A DNA stretch of 64,000 nucleotides, from the NCBI RefSeq assembly GCF_016100455.1, contig NZ_JACFSK010000001.1:1178001-1242000 (forward strand), in the 5' to 3' direction. Positions 50,389 through 60,425 of this stretch are shown in pieces (position 1 is the stretch's first letter; every line of letters begins with the position of its first letter). The position numbers and the translations under genes are program-made. Under the pieces are notes generated by a model. That model saw only the letters and a program-made list of their open reading frames with translations, made no database searches and had not been told where the DNA came from. The stretch is from Bartonella sp. M0283 (lineage in GTDB: Bacteria > Pseudomonadota > Alphaproteobacteria > Rhizobiales > Rhizobiaceae).

Positions 50389-52278
50389 ATGCTTGATACA
50401 ATACGAAGTGCTGTCAATTCTTGGATTGCCAAGGTTTTCCTCGGTCTGCTTGTTCTATGCTTTGTCCTCTTATGGGGAGTGCCGGAATTAAGAAGAACCA
50501 GTGGACATGACTTGTTCACATCAGGAAAATCCACAATCAAAGCCAATACTTACAGATTTGCGTTGCAAGATCAGATCAAGCTTTTTTCGAGTTCCAATCG
50601 GCTACCACGTTTGCTTTCCGAAGCGGAAGCCGCGCAATATGGTCTTCCGCAAATGGCGCTTAGCCAGCTTCAACAGGATGTATTGCTCGACGAACAAGTT
50701 CGGCTGATGAAAATTGGCGTTTCAAAAGATGGTATTGCCCGCGCCATAGGTGCCGACCGATTTTTTCAACAGCAAGGACAATTCAATCGCACTATTTTTC
50801 TGAGCTACCTCAAACAACAGGGGCTTCCCGAAGCTGATTTCATTGACTATCTGGCTGGTAAAGAGAAACGTAATCAGCTTGTCTATTCCGCAGTCAACGA
50901 CATGACTGCGCCCAACGTATTTTACTCGGCACTCCTGAATTACCGTAACGAAACACGCTCTGTCGATTATCTTCTCGTGACGAAAAAAGAAATTGGCGAA
51001 ATTAAAGATCCCACTTCCGAACAATTGCAGAAATCGTTTGACACCCATAAGGCAGAATTTCATGCACCCGAATATCGTCAAGTCACTTTAATGGAAATGA
51101 CACCGGAAAGCTTGCTGAAACCAGCCGATATTTCAGAGGATGAAATCAAGGACTATTATACCCGCAATGCTTCGCGATTTATTTCGCCCGAGGAACGTAC
51201 GGTTCAAATATTGCGCTTCAAAACGAGACAGGAAGCAGACAATGCTTCTGCCAAGCTCCGGGATGGAAAGACTTTCGAAGATCTTGTCAGCGAAGAACAT
51301 AAAACACTGGAAGACATTACCAAAGGTCCCGCAGCAAAAACCGGTTTTCCGTCGACTATTGCAAGAGACATTTTCGAACTCGAACCAAACAAGGTCAGTG
51401 ACGTCATCAATGATCTTGAAGGACCGGTCATCATACGTGTCGTAAAAATTACGCCGCAAGGTCCTACTCCATTGGAAAAAGCCGAACCGGATATCCGCAA
51501 TAGATTAGCGAAGGAAAACGCAGCAAATGCTATGCGCGATAATCATGATGCCATTGAAAATGCCCGCTTCGAAGGGGTGTCACTTGATGAGCTCGCAAAA
51601 CAATATAAGCTCGATTTGCGTAAAGTTACGATCGATTCAAAGGCCCAAACGCCTGATGGACAAGCGGTAGGTGATCTACCGCAACAATCTATGCTCGTTG
51701 ATAATATCTTTCAGGCTGCCGAGGGAGCCGATCTTGATCCAATTGCGATCAAGGGCGGCGGTTACTTATGGTATCGCGTTGACAAAGTTGTCAATGCTCG
51801 TGACCGAACTCTGGATGAAGTCAAAGATAAAGTCGTAGCTTTATGGAAAGCCGACGAAACACAAAGATTACTCGACGAGAAAGCGTCAAAACTGGAACAG
51901 GAATTGAAAGATCACAAAACACTCGATAATTTGGCACAAGAGCTTGGTGTAGCAAAAAAGACAGCTCGTGGGCTTAAACGCGGTGGTTCCGATGAAGTTC
52001 TGGGAGCTGATGGTATCAATGCAGCTTTCTCCGGTCCCAAGGGACATAGCGGTGTGTCAAAAGCTGCCGATAAGGAACAACGGATTGTTTATCGTGTAAC
52101 AGAATCGGTTGAGCCTTTGAACACCGACCCCAAATCGCTCGAACCTCAGCTAAAGACGAATATCGATGCTATGGTGGGAGCAGATCTGGGGCTCGCAATT
52201 TTGGATCTTGCCAATGCGAAAGCACCTGTCAAATACAATGTCGAGAATCTTAAAGCTATAACCAATAAACTTCAGTGA
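50389..52278 (+). CDS. ppiD: Peptidyl-prolyl cis-trans isomerase PpiD-like periplasmic chaperone
   Basis: Inner-membrane-anchored folding factor near the Sec exit site. The 629-residue protein starts [20 protein letters not shown], leading into one membrane helix (about 15-32), followed by a SurA-like N-terminal chaperone region (about 35-230), a parvulin-like rotamase domain (about 260-360; [30 protein letters not shown] segment) and a further helical domain. The parvulin domain is divergent, so isomerase activity is uncertain. It begins the plus-strand ppiD-trpD-trpC-moaC-moeA run; trpD follows 7 bases later. Confidence 0.92.
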   Translation: MLDTIRSAVNSWIAKVFLGLLVLCFVLLWGVPELRRTSGHDLFTSGKSTIKANTYRFALQDQIKLFSSSNRLPRLLSEAEAAQYGLPQMALSQLQQDVLLDEQVRLMKIGVSKDGIARAIGADRFFQQQGQFNRTIFLSYLKQQGLPEADFIDYLAGKEKRNQLVYSAVNDMTAPNVFYSALLNYRNETRSVDYLLVTKKEIGEIKDPTSEQLQKSFDTHKAEFHAPEYRQVTLMEMTPESLLKPADISEDEIKDYYTRNASRFISPEERTVQILRFKTRQEADNASAKLRDGKTFEDLVSEEHKTLEDITKGPAAKTGFPSTIARDIFELEPNKVSDVINDLEGPVIIRVVKITPQGPTPLEKAEPDIRNRLAKENAANAMRDNHDAIENARFEGVSLDELAKQYKLDLRKVTIDSKAQTPDGQAVGDLPQQSMLVDNIFQAAEGADLDPIAIKGGGYLWYRVDKVVNARDRTLDEVKDKVVALWKADETQRLLDEKASKLEQELKDHKTLDNLAQELGVAKKTARGLKRGGSDEVLGADGINAAFSGPKGHSGVSKAADKEQRIVYRVTESVEPLNTDPKSLEPQLKTNIDAMVGADLGLAILDLANAKAPVKYNVENLKAITNKLQ

Positions 52279-52285
52279 GGATATC

Positions 52286-53314
52286 ATGAGTGACCTGAAG
52301 CCTTTTATCAACAAGGTTGCAACAGGTGCTTCGCTAACAAAAGATGAAGCTGAAGCGGCCTTTACAATCATGATGTCCGGTCAGGCGACACCTGCCCAGA
52401 TTGGTGGTTTTTTAATGTCGCTTAGAGTCCGCGGCGAAACCATTGATGAAATCACCGGTGCTGTTGCATCCATGCGTAAGAAAATGTTGCGGGTCGATGC
52501 TGTTGAAGGTGCTGTCGATATCGTGGGCACCGGTGGAGACCAATCCGGTTCTTACAATGTTTCGACCGCAACCGCTTTTGTCGTTGCCGGGGCAGGAATT
52601 CCGGTGGGTAAACACGGAAACCGTGCATTATCGTCAAAATCAGGTGCTGCCGACGCCTTGGCAGCACTTGGTGTGAATATTGATGCCACGCCGGAAATGA
52701 TCGGCCGCTGTATCCGTGAAGTGGGACTAGGCTTTATGTTTGCGCCAACCCATCACTCGGCAATGCGTCATGTGGGGCCTGCGCGTGTCGAGCTTGGTAC
52801 ACGGACAATCTTCAACATACTCGGACCTCTTTCCAATCCCGCCGGTGTTACGAACCAGTTGATCGGTGTCTTTTCGCCCCAATGGGTTGTTCCTATTGCC
52901 AAAGTTCTTCAAGGACTTGGCTCGAAATCACTCTGGGTTGTGCATGGTAGCGGCATGGACGAACTGACAACAGCAGGCGAAACAGAAGTTGCTGCTCTCA
53001 AAGACGGCGTTCTCACCACTTTTACAGTGACCCCAGAGGATGCCGGTTTGAAACGTGTTACAATGGCAGACCTCAAAGGTGGCGACCCGCAATATAATGC
53101 ACAGGCATTACGAGCCGTTCTTGAAGGCCAACACGGAGCTTATCGTGATATTGTTCTTTTGAATGCTGCCGCCGCCTTCATCATCGCCGGAAAAGCCGAC
53201 ACATTGAAACAAGGTGTCGAAATTGCCAAGCAAAGTATCGATCAAGGTAAGGCTAGAGAAAAGCTGGAACAATTGATAAAGGTTTCGAACGACCTTGGTG
53301 ACAATAATGAGTGA
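52286..53314 (+). CDS. trpD: Anthranilate phosphoribosyltransferase
   Basis: Second step of tryptophan synthesis: transfers phosphoribose from PRPP to anthranilate. The 342-residue protein has the PRPP motif [19 protein letters not shown] (72-90 region), the [20 protein letters not shown] segment and [20 protein letters not shown] for anthranilate binding. Only trpD and trpC of the pathway are here; the other trp genes are elsewhere or absent. The end overlaps the trpC start. Confidence 0.97.
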   Translation: MSDLKPFINKVATGASLTKDEAEAAFTIMMSGQATPAQIGGFLMSLRVRGETIDEITGAVASMRKKMLRVDAVEGAVDIVGTGGDQSGSYNVSTATAFVVAGAGIPVGKHGNRALSSKSGAADALAALGVNIDATPEMIGRCIREVGLGFMFAPTHHSAMRHVGPARVELGTRTIFNILGPLSNPAGVTNQLIGVFSPQWVVPIAKVLQGLGSKSLWVVHGSGMDELTTAGETEVAALKDGVLTTFTVTPEDAGLKRVTMADLKGGDPQYNAQALRAVLEGQHGAYRDIVLLNAAAAFIIAGKADTLKQGVEIAKQSIDQGKAREKLEQLIKVSNDLGDNNE

Positions 53315-54098
53315 TATTCTAAAGAAAATTGAATCCTATAAACTTAAGGAAATAGCCAAAGCTAAAGAAGCTTTGCCGCTCGAAAACTTAAAAAAATTGG
53401 CCCTAAAGGCTGAAAAACCACGCGGTTTTTATAAAGCACTGAAAACCAAAGAAGATAAAGACCTTTTCGGTTTGATTGCCGAAATTAAGAAAGCGAGCCC
53501 TTCAAAGGGGCTTATCAGAGAAGATTTCGACCCGCCGGCACTTGCTAAAGCATATGAGGAAGGTGGGGCAGCTTGTCTTTCGGTTCTAACCGATACCCCC
53601 TCTTTTCAGGGATCTCCGGAATTTTTGCGATTAGCACACAAAGCTTGTAATCTTCCTGCCTTAAGAAAGGATTTTCTCTTCGATACCTATCAGGTTTATG
53701 AAGCCCGCGCATGGGGAGCCGATTGCATTCTCATCATTCTTGCGGCGGTTGATGACAATTTGGCTAAAGCACTGGAAGAAACCGCATTCGAACTTGGTAT
53801 GGATGTTCTCATAGAAACCCATAATGAAGCCGAAGTTGAGCGGGCATTAAAACTCAAATCGCCGCTTATCGGGGTCAATAACCGCAATTTGCGCAATTTT
53901 GAAGTTGATCTTGCGAATTCCGAGAGACTTTCCCATATGGTTCCTGATGATCGCCTGTTGGTGGGAGAAAGTGGCATTTTTACCCACGATGATCTGAAAA
54001 GATTGGAAAAAAGCAACATTCGTTCATTTCTTATCGGAGAAAGTCTGATGCGGCAGAACGATGTAGCAAAGGCGACAAGAACCTTATTAGGACTATAA
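53307..54098 (+). CDS. trpC: Indole-3-glycerol phosphate synthase
   Basis: Converts the Amadori product of TrpF to indole-glycerol phosphate. The 263-residue barrel has [20 protein letters not shown] (catalytic lysines and the SPSKG phosphate loop), [34 protein letters not shown] and [14 protein letters not shown], and the C-terminal phosphate site VGESGIF. The ATG at 53307 overlaps the last codons of trpD; the open frame continues a few codons upstream without a better start. moaC follows one base after the stop. Confidence 0.96.
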   Translation: MSDILKKIESYKLKEIAKAKEALPLENLKKLALKAEKPRGFYKALKTKEDKDLFGLIAEIKKASPSKGLIREDFDPPALAKAYEEGGAACLSVLTDTPSFQGSPEFLRLAHKACNLPALRKDFLFDTYQVYEARAWGADCILIILAAVDDNLAKALEETAFELGMDVLIETHNEAEVERALKLKSPLIGVNNRNLRNFEVDLANSERLSHMVPDDRLLVGESGIFTHDDLKRLEKSNIRSFLIGESLMRQNDVAKATRTLLGL

Positions 54099-54099
54099 A

Positions 54100-54603
54100 A
54101 TGAGCGATAAACTAACCCATGTGAATGCTAAAGGTGAAGCACACATGGTCGATGTCGGGGGAAAACGCGAAACCGACCGGATAGCTATTGCCCACGGTTC
54201 TATAAAGATGGCAAGAGAAACCCTCGAAGCAATCGAGAATGGTAATGCCCCGAAAGGCGACGTTTTGGCAACAGCCCGAATAGCAGGCATTATGGGGGCA
54301 AAAAAAACATCGGAGCTTATTCCGTTATGCCATCCCCTCATGCTCACAAAAATTGCTATCGACATTACCGCCGATCATGATTTGCCCGGTTATCAGATTA
54401 CTGCAACCGTCAGTCTTAACGGCAAAACCGGTGTCGAAATGGAAGCTTTGACGGCTGTATCCATTACGTGTTTGACGATTTACGATATGGCAAAAGCTCT
54501 CGATAAAAACATGATCATAAGCAATATTTGTTTATTGGAAAAGCGGGGAGGAAAATCTGGCACATGGAAGCGAGAAGAAAAAAATGCCTCTCATCAATGT
54601 TGA
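54100..54603 (+). CDS. moaC: Cyclic pyranopterin monophosphate synthase MoaC
   Basis: Acts with MoaA in the first step of molybdenum cofactor synthesis, producing cyclic pyranopterin monophosphate. The 167-residue protein has [40 protein letters not shown] followed by CHPLMLTKI, and [20 protein letters not shown] followed by AKALDK with the catalytic lysine. It overlaps the moeA start by 20 bases, so the two are co-translated. No moaA is in the window. Confidence 0.97.
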   Translation: MSDKLTHVNAKGEAHMVDVGGKRETDRIAIAHGSIKMARETLEAIENGNAPKGDVLATARIAGIMGAKKTSELIPLCHPLMLTKIAIDITADHDLPGYQITATVSLNGKTGVEMEALTAVSITCLTIYDMAKALDKNMIISNICLLEKRGGKSGTWKREEKNASHQC

Positions 54604-55810
54604 AGAATCTCTAAACCGTTTACTTGCAGCAACTGAAACGCTTGAAAGCGTGCTTACTCCATTGACCAAGGTTGGACAGGCGCAAGTTCTGGCTCAGGAT
54701 GTTATAGCCGAATTGACTGAACCGCCCTTCCGTTCTTCTGCTATGGATGGTTTTGCCATACGCTATCAGGATTACCGGCAAGACACGAAATTCCATGTTG
54801 TCGGAGAGGCCGCAGCAGGCAAAGGCTATGACGGAAAAATCGGCAAAGCCGAAACTGTCCGGATTTTTACCGGTGCTCCCGTTCCTGACGACGCCGATAC
54901 CGTTATAATTCAGGAAAACGCCGTCATAGAAGGCAATAGCGTCTCTTTTACAAAAGCGCCCGAACCGAATGCCAATATTCGTCCCAGAGGCGGAAATTTC
55001 GAGAAAGGTGATAGCGTCCTTAAAAAAGGGCGCATCATGACACCTTCGGCCTTGGCACTTTGCGCGTCAACCGGCCATGGAGCGATAGAAGTCGTCAGGC
55101 GTCCGAAAATTGCTGTCTTGGCAACAGGAAATGAACTCGTAGAAGCTGGCGAGATACCAGGAAAAGACCAGATTGTTTGTTCAAATTCCTATGGTCTTAA
55201 CTATTTGATGAGGGCCCATCATTGCGACGTTGTCGATCTCGGGATAGCTCGCGACAATGAAGAATCAATACGCGAAAAGATTCACCGTGCAAAAGAAGAA
55301 AAAGTTGATCTTCTTGTCACCAGTGGTGGTGTTTCTGTCGGCAAATATGACCTCGTACAAACGGTGTTGAAATCGGAAGGCATGAAACTCGACTTCTGGA
55401 AGGTTGCAATGCGTCCGGGTAAACCTCTCATGTTCGGGATTTTGCCCCATGACCATAAAATGCTGGTTTTGGGGCTTCCCGGTAACCCTGTGTCAAGCAT
55501 GGTTTGCGGCCATATCTTTTTGGTACCGATATTGGAGAAACTTTCAGGGAGAACTTATCGTCCGCATATCGAAGACGCGCTTCTTGCCGTCCCGTTGCCG
55601 GAAAACGGCCCGAGACGACATTTTGTCCGTGCCAATCTCACCGTTAACGCAAAAGGTGAAAGATGGGTCACGCCGGTGCGTAGTCAGGATTCATCCTTGA
55701 TACGGCTCATGGCCAATGCGGATTGTCTCATCATCCGCGAGGAAAACGGCACCCCGCTTCAAGTGGGCGAGCCATGCCGCATTTTCATTCCTGACGGTGC
55801 AGGCTTATAA
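54584..55810 (+). CDS. moeA: Molybdopterin molybdenumtransferase MoeA
   Basis: Inserts molybdenum into adenylylated molybdopterin. The 408-residue protein has [15 protein letters not shown] (domain I), [37 protein letters not shown], the MogA-like domain with [26 protein letters not shown] and [22 protein letters not shown], and a C-terminal barrel ending [10 protein letters not shown] second, diverged copy of that 3' end lies 57 bases downstream (55867-55923), indicating past recombination with another moeA allele. Confidence 0.96.
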   Translation: MPLINVEESLNRLLAATETLESVLTPLTKVGQAQVLAQDVIAELTEPPFRSSAMDGFAIRYQDYRQDTKFHVVGEAAAGKGYDGKIGKAETVRIFTGAPVPDDADTVIIQENAVIEGNSVSFTKAPEPNANIRPRGGNFEKGDSVLKKGRIMTPSALALCASTGHGAIEVVRRPKIAVLATGNELVEAGEIPGKDQIVCSNSYGLNYLMRAHHCDVVDLGIARDNEESIREKIHRAKEEKVDLLVTSGGVSVGKYDLVQTVLKSEGMKLDFWKVAMRPGKPLMFGILPHDHKMLVLGLPGNPVSSMVCGHIFLVPILEKLSGRTYRPHIEDALLAVPLPENGPRRHFVRANLTVNAKGERWVTPVRSQDSSLIRLMANADCLIIREENGTPLQVGEPCRIFIPDGAGL

Positions 55811-55866
55811 TATTTTCGGCGGGGTCATATCATTGCCCCGTTGAATGAGGGTAATGACGCGGCATA

Positions 55867-55923
55867 CCATTTAAAATCGGGGACTATGCATGCATTTTCA
55901 TTCCCGATGGTGCGGGTCTATAA
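55867..55923 (+). pseudogene. Remnant 3' end of a second moeA allele
   Basis: A 19-codon stretch reads [18 protein letters not shown] and stop, matching the end of the intact moeA ([18 protein letters not shown]). Over the last nine codons the protein is the same but five codons differ silently (CCT/CCC, GAC/GAT, GCA/GCG, GGC/GGT, TTA/CTA). The match runs on ten bases past the stop into the end of the opposite-strand gene. It is a leftover of an older or incoming allele rather than a recent tandem copy. Confidence 0.8.
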
Positions 55924-56769
55924 TATTTTCGGCATGCGTCCGGTTATAGCTGCTTTTGTAACAGCGAGATAATGGCGAAGCGGAGAAGGTGTGACACATT
56001 CTTTGAACGCCAGTGTGCCTTTCTTTTCAATCTTCTTTAACGCCTCCGGTATGATGGCCAGAGGCAGAAAAACCGGGCGCACACTGACTGGCAAGTTTTT
56101 ATAATGTTGATAGAATTTCTGATAATGTTTTTTATCGAATTCGATTGCGGCGTTTAAAAGTTTTTTCTGCTGTTCTGATTCTTTATGAGGGGCTGAAATA
56201 ATAAAATCCTCTGCCGTTGCTTCAACAATATTCTTCGGAAAATATTGACGCCCATTTGCTTTTAACAAGGGGAGCGAACGTAAGAGCCGACACATAAAAT
56301 CTGCAACACCGCCGTGTCCTGACGCTTCCGCCGTCAATGACGACGCATTTTTTTCAAGAATCTGACATGACAGTTCCAAAAGCGCACTTATTGTTTCACC
56401 ACAATAGCCTTCAAGACTTGTTAGATCAGGCATTTGATCATCATAAAAGTCGAACACACGTGCATCACAATAGCGTAACAGTGCGGCTTTCGGTAAATCA
56501 TATTGCTGGATAGTCGAAAGCAACGCACTTAAGACCGGATTGCCCTCGCCCGTTTTACCGGCTTCGATTGCATCCCGCCACCAACGCAAACGAATTTCAC
56601 CAATCATCGGCTCATGCACCGTTTCCGAAATTCGATTAATCTCGACATTAAAAGCAAAAAGGCTCGCAAGTCCCCCACGATATTGTAGCGGTGCGAATAA
56701 TATCGAGAGATAGCGATCTCTATCGCTCTCTTTTAACAGTTTTAAACAATAGGACGCGTCTTTATTCAT
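55918..56769 (-). CDS. Squalene/phytoene synthase-like protein, NDUFAF6 family
   Basis: A 283-residue all-helical protein of the trans-isoprenyl synthase superfamily, closest in appearance to NDUFAF6 (C8orf38), a mitochondrial complex I assembly factor. Recognisable segments are YLSILFAPLQYRGGLASLFA, FNVEINRISETVHEPMIGEI then RLRWWRDAIEAG, and LLRSLPLLKANGRQYFP. The two aspartate-rich DxxxD motifs needed for prenyl condensation are absent (FNVEINRI; GVADFMCRL), so it is probably not a squalene synthase. Its ATG overlaps the stop of the NDUFAF3-like gene by four bases. Confidence 0.82.
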   Translation of the reverse strand: MNKDASYCLKLLKESDRDRYLSILFAPLQYRGGLASLFAFNVEINRISETVHEPMIGEIRLRWWRDAIEAGKTGEGNPVLSALLSTIQQYDLPKAALLRYCDARVFDFYDDQMPDLTSLEGYCGETISALLELSCQILEKNASSLTAEASGHGGVADFMCRLLRSLPLLKANGRQYFPKNIVEATAEDFIISAPHKESEQQKKLLNAAIEFDKKHYQKFYQHYKNLPVSVRPVFLPLAIIPEALKKIEKKGTLAFKECVTPSPLRHYLAVTKAAITGRMPKIL

Positions 56770-57152
56770 TCAACTGCATAAAGGAGTGCGGCGACTGCGC
56801 GATCTTCCGCCAAGAGGACATTAAATGTACGAACTGCAGCGCCAGTACTCATCGTGTCTGTAGAAATATGTTTTTTGCGCAGAACCATTCGCAAGTTTTC
56901 AGGTAACCTTAGCAAATTTTCTCCTGTACCAACGAGAAAGATCTCGATTTTATCAGCTTCATCAAGAACATGTTTTATGTCCTCCATGGTCGGCACAGGC
57001 GTTTTCATTTCCAGACCATATATGCCGGACGGAACGCAAATGATCGAGCCGCGATTCGACATATCGGCAAAACGGAAACCACCATTTCCATAAGCATCAA
57101 TAGGCGCACGTCCGGGGAAATGTGCCTCTCTCATCTTGATTGCATCAGACAT
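56766..57152 (-). CDS. Mth938-like domain protein, NDUFAF3 family
   Basis: A 128-residue protein of the Mth938/DUF498 family, homologous to the mitochondrial complex I assembly factor NDUFAF3. Family segments are the YGNGGFRFADMSNRGSIICV strand pair and IEIFLVGTGENLLRLPENLR. No signal peptide or membrane helix. It is wedged between secDF (its start touches the secDF stop) and the NDUFAF6-like gene (ATGA overlap), so all three are translationally coupled. Biochemical activity is unknown. Confidence 0.9.
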   Translation of the reverse strand: MSDAIKMREAHFPGRAPIDAYGNGGFRFADMSNRGSIICVPSGIYGLEMKTPVPTMEDIKHVLDEADKIEIFLVGTGENLLRLPENLRMVLRKKHISTDTMSTGAAVRTFNVLLAEDRAVAALLYAVE

Positions 57153-59398
57153 TATGAACCCTTACCGTCGGTCTGGTTCGGCTTGACTCTCAAGAGCACC
57201 AGCAATGGACCGGCTATAAATATGGAAGAATATGTACCTATAATTATACCAATGAGTAGAACCGATGCAAAATCTTTCATATCGGCGCCGCCAAAGTAAT
57301 AAAGAGGGACATGTGCCAGCAAAGTTGCAAGAGAGGTCAAAATTGTGCGCGACAAGGTACGGTTGATAGCAATATCAACGAGACTGCGCATATCTATATT
57401 GCCGCGTTTTTTAAGGAGCGAACGGACCCGGTCATAAACAACAATCGTGTCGTTCAATGAATATCCGATAATAGCAAGGAGTGCCGCGATGCTCCAAAGA
57501 TTGAATTGCCATTGGAACAGCAGAAATATGCCGACAAGAATGATAATATCATGAACCGTTGTCAAAACGGCTCCGATTGCAAATTGCCAGCGGAAACGCC
57601 ATAGCACGTAAACAAATATTGCCAGCAATGACACGAAAATGGCAAGTGCGCTTACACGGCTCAGTTCTGCCGAAACCGTCGGACCAACAATATCAAGGCG
57701 CTGCAAAGTGTAATCACTGCCGAATTCTCCACGAAGTTTTACAGCAACAGTTTGTTCGGCATCTTCGCCATTTTCCTGACTTGCAATTGTCAATTCGGCT
57801 TCCGAAGGCCTTTTGGTTGGCGAAACATTGACACCCCCGATATTGAGATCGTTAACCCGCGAGGCAATATCGTAAATATCAGCCTTACCGTTTTTGGCTT
57901 CGAGAACCGCTAACGATCCTCCGGCAAAATCAATCCCGTAATTTACCCCCGCTGTCACATAGAGGCCGCCAGTCAAAATAATCAGTACCGTCGACAAGGC
58001 CAATGTTAATTTGCCAAGTTTCATAAAGCGGATACTGGTATTGGGCGGAATGATGCGAATGATACGCTGTGGTATTTCACGAGGATGAAATGTCCGGATC
58101 CACCAGCTGATCATCATCCGCGTGAATGTGAAGGTCGTAAAGAGCGAGGTCAAAATGCCGATCGTAACAGTGAGCGCAAAGCCATGAATGGGACCAGTGC
58201 CCAACATGAACAAAACCAGTGCGGCAATGAAAGTTGTGACGTTCGCGTCAACAATCGTGCTCATGGCACCGGAAAATCCGGCTTCAACGGCTTGGGTCAC
58301 CGAATAATTGTTGCGTCTTGCCTCGCGCACGCGCTCGTAGATCAAAATATTGGCGTCAACCGATACGCCGATAATCAGAACAAGACCTGCAAATCCGGCA
58401 AGCGTCAGCGGTGTGCCGACAAGACTTAGCACTGCAACCAACATCATCAAATTGGCAGCCAGTGCCACGTCGGCAGTCAGCCCCAAAAGGCCGTATGACA
58501 AAACCATGAAAACGGCAACAATAATAAGAGCGCCAAAAGCAGCGTGCAAACCGGCTTTTGCATAGGCTGTACCAAGGTCTCCCCCCACTGTTCTCTCTTC
58601 AATAAAAGTCAAATCCGTCGGAAGTGGTCCCGTTGTCAGAACAGTTTCGAGATTATGGGCGACATCATCCGGCAATGGCCCTACCCGAATATAGCCGTCG
58701 TCAATAGGTACCGGAAATCTCATTGCTGCCAGAACTTCATTGTCAAACACAATGATGAGCCGCTTGTCGGAGTTTTTGCGGGTAAATTCGGAAAGTTTTT
58801 GTTGTCCTTCGCTATCCAATGCGACAGTCAATAACGAGCCGGTTGTATCAGCGTTTTTTTCTGCATAGGCGCTCGCAATATTGTCATTGGTCAAAAACGG
58901 ACGATCTTTCAGCAAATAGCTTACCGGCGGGTCATCCATTGAATAGGTAACAATCGTGCCTTCGGGACGCGCAACTTTGCCCATAATCACATCGTTTACG
59001 GGAACGGATGTGTCTTCTTCATAAAGTGAAAAACGCGCAGTCACACTTACGATATCTTTGAGCAACTGGACATCGAAAAGTCCTGGCACTTCAATGCGGA
59101 TTTTATCGCGGCTTTGCTTGGCTATAGAATAGTCTTTAAAGCCGGCAGCTCCGATGTCGAGCCGTCTTTTCATGACGTCTATTGTCGCATCGCGTTCGGC
59201 AATTTCATTTTTCGGTAATTGAACAACAAGGCGCGAACCACCTTGCAAATCAACGCCCATTGGCAAATGAAGCGTCGAATAGAGTTGCGGTAAATGGGTA
59301 AGCAAAGCCTGAGGTAGAATATTGGGTAAGGCGACTATCACGCCAACAAGGACAACAAACCAGATCAGAAGCCGTTTCCAGCGAGGAAAATAAAGCAT
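57152..59398 (-). CDS. secDF: Fused protein translocase subunits SecDF
   Basis: RND-type membrane protein that uses the proton gradient to pull exported proteins through SecYEG. The 748-residue protein joins SecD (about 1-440: periplasmic P1 domain with MGVDLQGGSRLVVQLP, six helices including LVLIIGVSVDANILIYERVRE) and SecF (about 455-748: GIDFAGGSLAVLEAKNG, LLAIIGYSLNDTIVVYDRVR). The conserved D-A-N and D-T-I motifs of the proton path are present in each half. It is rather short for a fusion, mostly in the P1 domain. yajC lies 246 bases upstream. Confidence 0.97.
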   Translation of the reverse strand: MLYFPRWKRLLIWFVVLVGVIVALPNILPQALLTHLPQLYSTLHLPMGVDLQGGSRLVVQLPKNEIAERDATIDVMKRRLDIGAAGFKDYSIAKQSRDKIRIEVPGLFDVQLLKDIVSVTARFSLYEEDTSVPVNDVIMGKVARPEGTIVTYSMDDPPVSYLLKDRPFLTNDNIASAYAEKNADTTGSLLTVALDSEGQQKLSEFTRKNSDKRLIIVFDNEVLAAMRFPVPIDDGYIRVGPLPDDVAHNLETVLTTGPLPTDLTFIEERTVGGDLGTAYAKAGLHAAFGALIIVAVFMVLSYGLLGLTADVALAANLMMLVAVLSLVGTPLTLAGFAGLVLIIGVSVDANILIYERVREARRNNYSVTQAVEAGFSGAMSTIVDANVTTFIAALVLFMLGTGPIHGFALTVTIGILTSLFTTFTFTRMMISWWIRTFHPREIPQRIIRIIPPNTSIRFMKLGKLTLALSTVLIILTGGLYVTAGVNYGIDFAGGSLAVLEAKNGKADIYDIASRVNDLNIGGVNVSPTKRPSEAELTIASQENGEDAEQTVAVKLRGEFGSDYTLQRLDIVGPTVSAELSRVSALAIFVSLLAIFVYVLWRFRWQFAIGAVLTTVHDIIILVGIFLLFQWQFNLWSIAALLAIIGYSLNDTIVVYDRVRSLLKKRGNIDMRSLVDIAINRTLSRTILTSLATLLAHVPLYYFGGADMKDFASVLLIGIIIGTYSSIFIAGPLLVLLRVKPNQTDGKGS

Positions 59399-59644
59399 GA
59401 GAAGGCTCCCGATTTTACCTCAAAATTTTACGTTCCCAAAATTACAATCAATAGAGTGTGCCAATGACATTCGCGCCAAAGCAAGCATTTCAACAGGAAA
59501 GACCCTGTTATTCAGAAACTTTCAATGACAATTCCGATAGGAACTTGTGGAAATTGCCATTTTGCAAGAATCAATGATTCCCGTTTAACGGGAATCATCT
59601 TTAACAAAGTTAAAAAAAACGTCAAATATCCGTTTTCTGTTCGT

Positions 59645-60181
59645 TCAAGCTCCGGTCTTTTCCTGACTTGCTGCACTATCGGACTTGTTTTCGTCTTTCT
59701 CGATTTTTGCGGTATCATTTCCGCTATTATTGTCCTCGGTCGAAGCTGCTTGTTCAGTCTGATCAGTGTTTGACTCTTGCCTATTATCCGACTGTTTTTT
59801 CTTATTTTTGCTTTTAGCAGCCTTTAGTGCAGGCTTGGACTTTTGTTCACTAACCGGCTCGCCCTTGACCTCGACAGTCAGAATTTTTGCCCGCAACACG
59901 CGAACGCGGGTATTCTCGGCAATTTCGATTTCTACTTCACCGTTAGCATCACCAACAACTTTCGTAACGCGACCGATAAGGCCGCCTTCAGTTATCACAG
60001 TATCGCCCCGACGAATGGCATTCAGCATTTCCTGACGCTTTTTCATCTGGTTGCGTTGTGGCCGGATAATGAGAAAATACATGATGACAAAAATCAGAAT
60101 AAAAGGTGCAAACGTCATCAAAGTTGACACTTCCCCCGTCGAACCACCAGCGGCCTGTGCATAAGCGTTGGTAATAAACAT
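59645..60181 (-). CDS. yajC: Preprotein translocase subunit YajC with long charged tail
   Basis: Single-span partner of SecDF. The membrane helix and following motif are in the first 45 residues (APFILIFVIMYFLIIRPQRN, then QMKKRQEML), followed by the small soluble domain RRGDTVITEGGLIGRVTKVV and the RVRVLRAKILTVEV strand. From about residue 105 to 178 the protein is a low-complexity tail rich in Lys, Ser, Asp, Asn and Gln, not found in the ~110-residue enterobacterial YajC. It heads the yajC-secDF-NDUFAF3-NDUFAF6 run. Confidence 0.95.
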   Translation of the reverse strand: MFITNAYAQAAGGSTGEVSTLMTFAPFILIFVIMYFLIIRPQRNQMKKRQEMLNAIRRGDTVITEGGLIGRVTKVVGDANGEVEIEIAENTRVRVLRAKILTVEVKGEPVSEQKSKPALKAAKSKNKKKQSDNRQESNTDQTEQAASTEDNNSGNDTAKIEKDENKSDSAASQEKTGA

Positions 60182-60425
60182 TAACTATCTCCTAGCTTTG
60201 ATAGCGGGCATTACCCGTTTTGGATTGATCCATGCAATTGACAAGTCAAACGCGACATCAACGAGCTTGAAGCTCATTCAACCGCTTCAAGCGATTTTTA
60301 TTCAGTCCTAGGCATTAAAGCTTTGCCTGCAAGAACGCAACCGGCAATGTTTTCATGAAGAAAAATTTTGGTTTTAATATTACACATGATAAAGATACGC
60401 TTCTACTTAATTGGCGGAAATGAAA

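Noticed and set aside
55820..55840. CGGGG...CCCCG stem between moeA and the convergent gene as a shared terminator
   Set aside because: Only five strong pairs, an 11-base loop and no T-run on either side.
59574..59597. Hairpin GATTCCCG/CGGGAATC between yajC and secDF as a terminator
   Set aside because: Stem is good but neither strand has a T-run after it, and yajC-secDF are expected to be co-transcribed; its role is left open.
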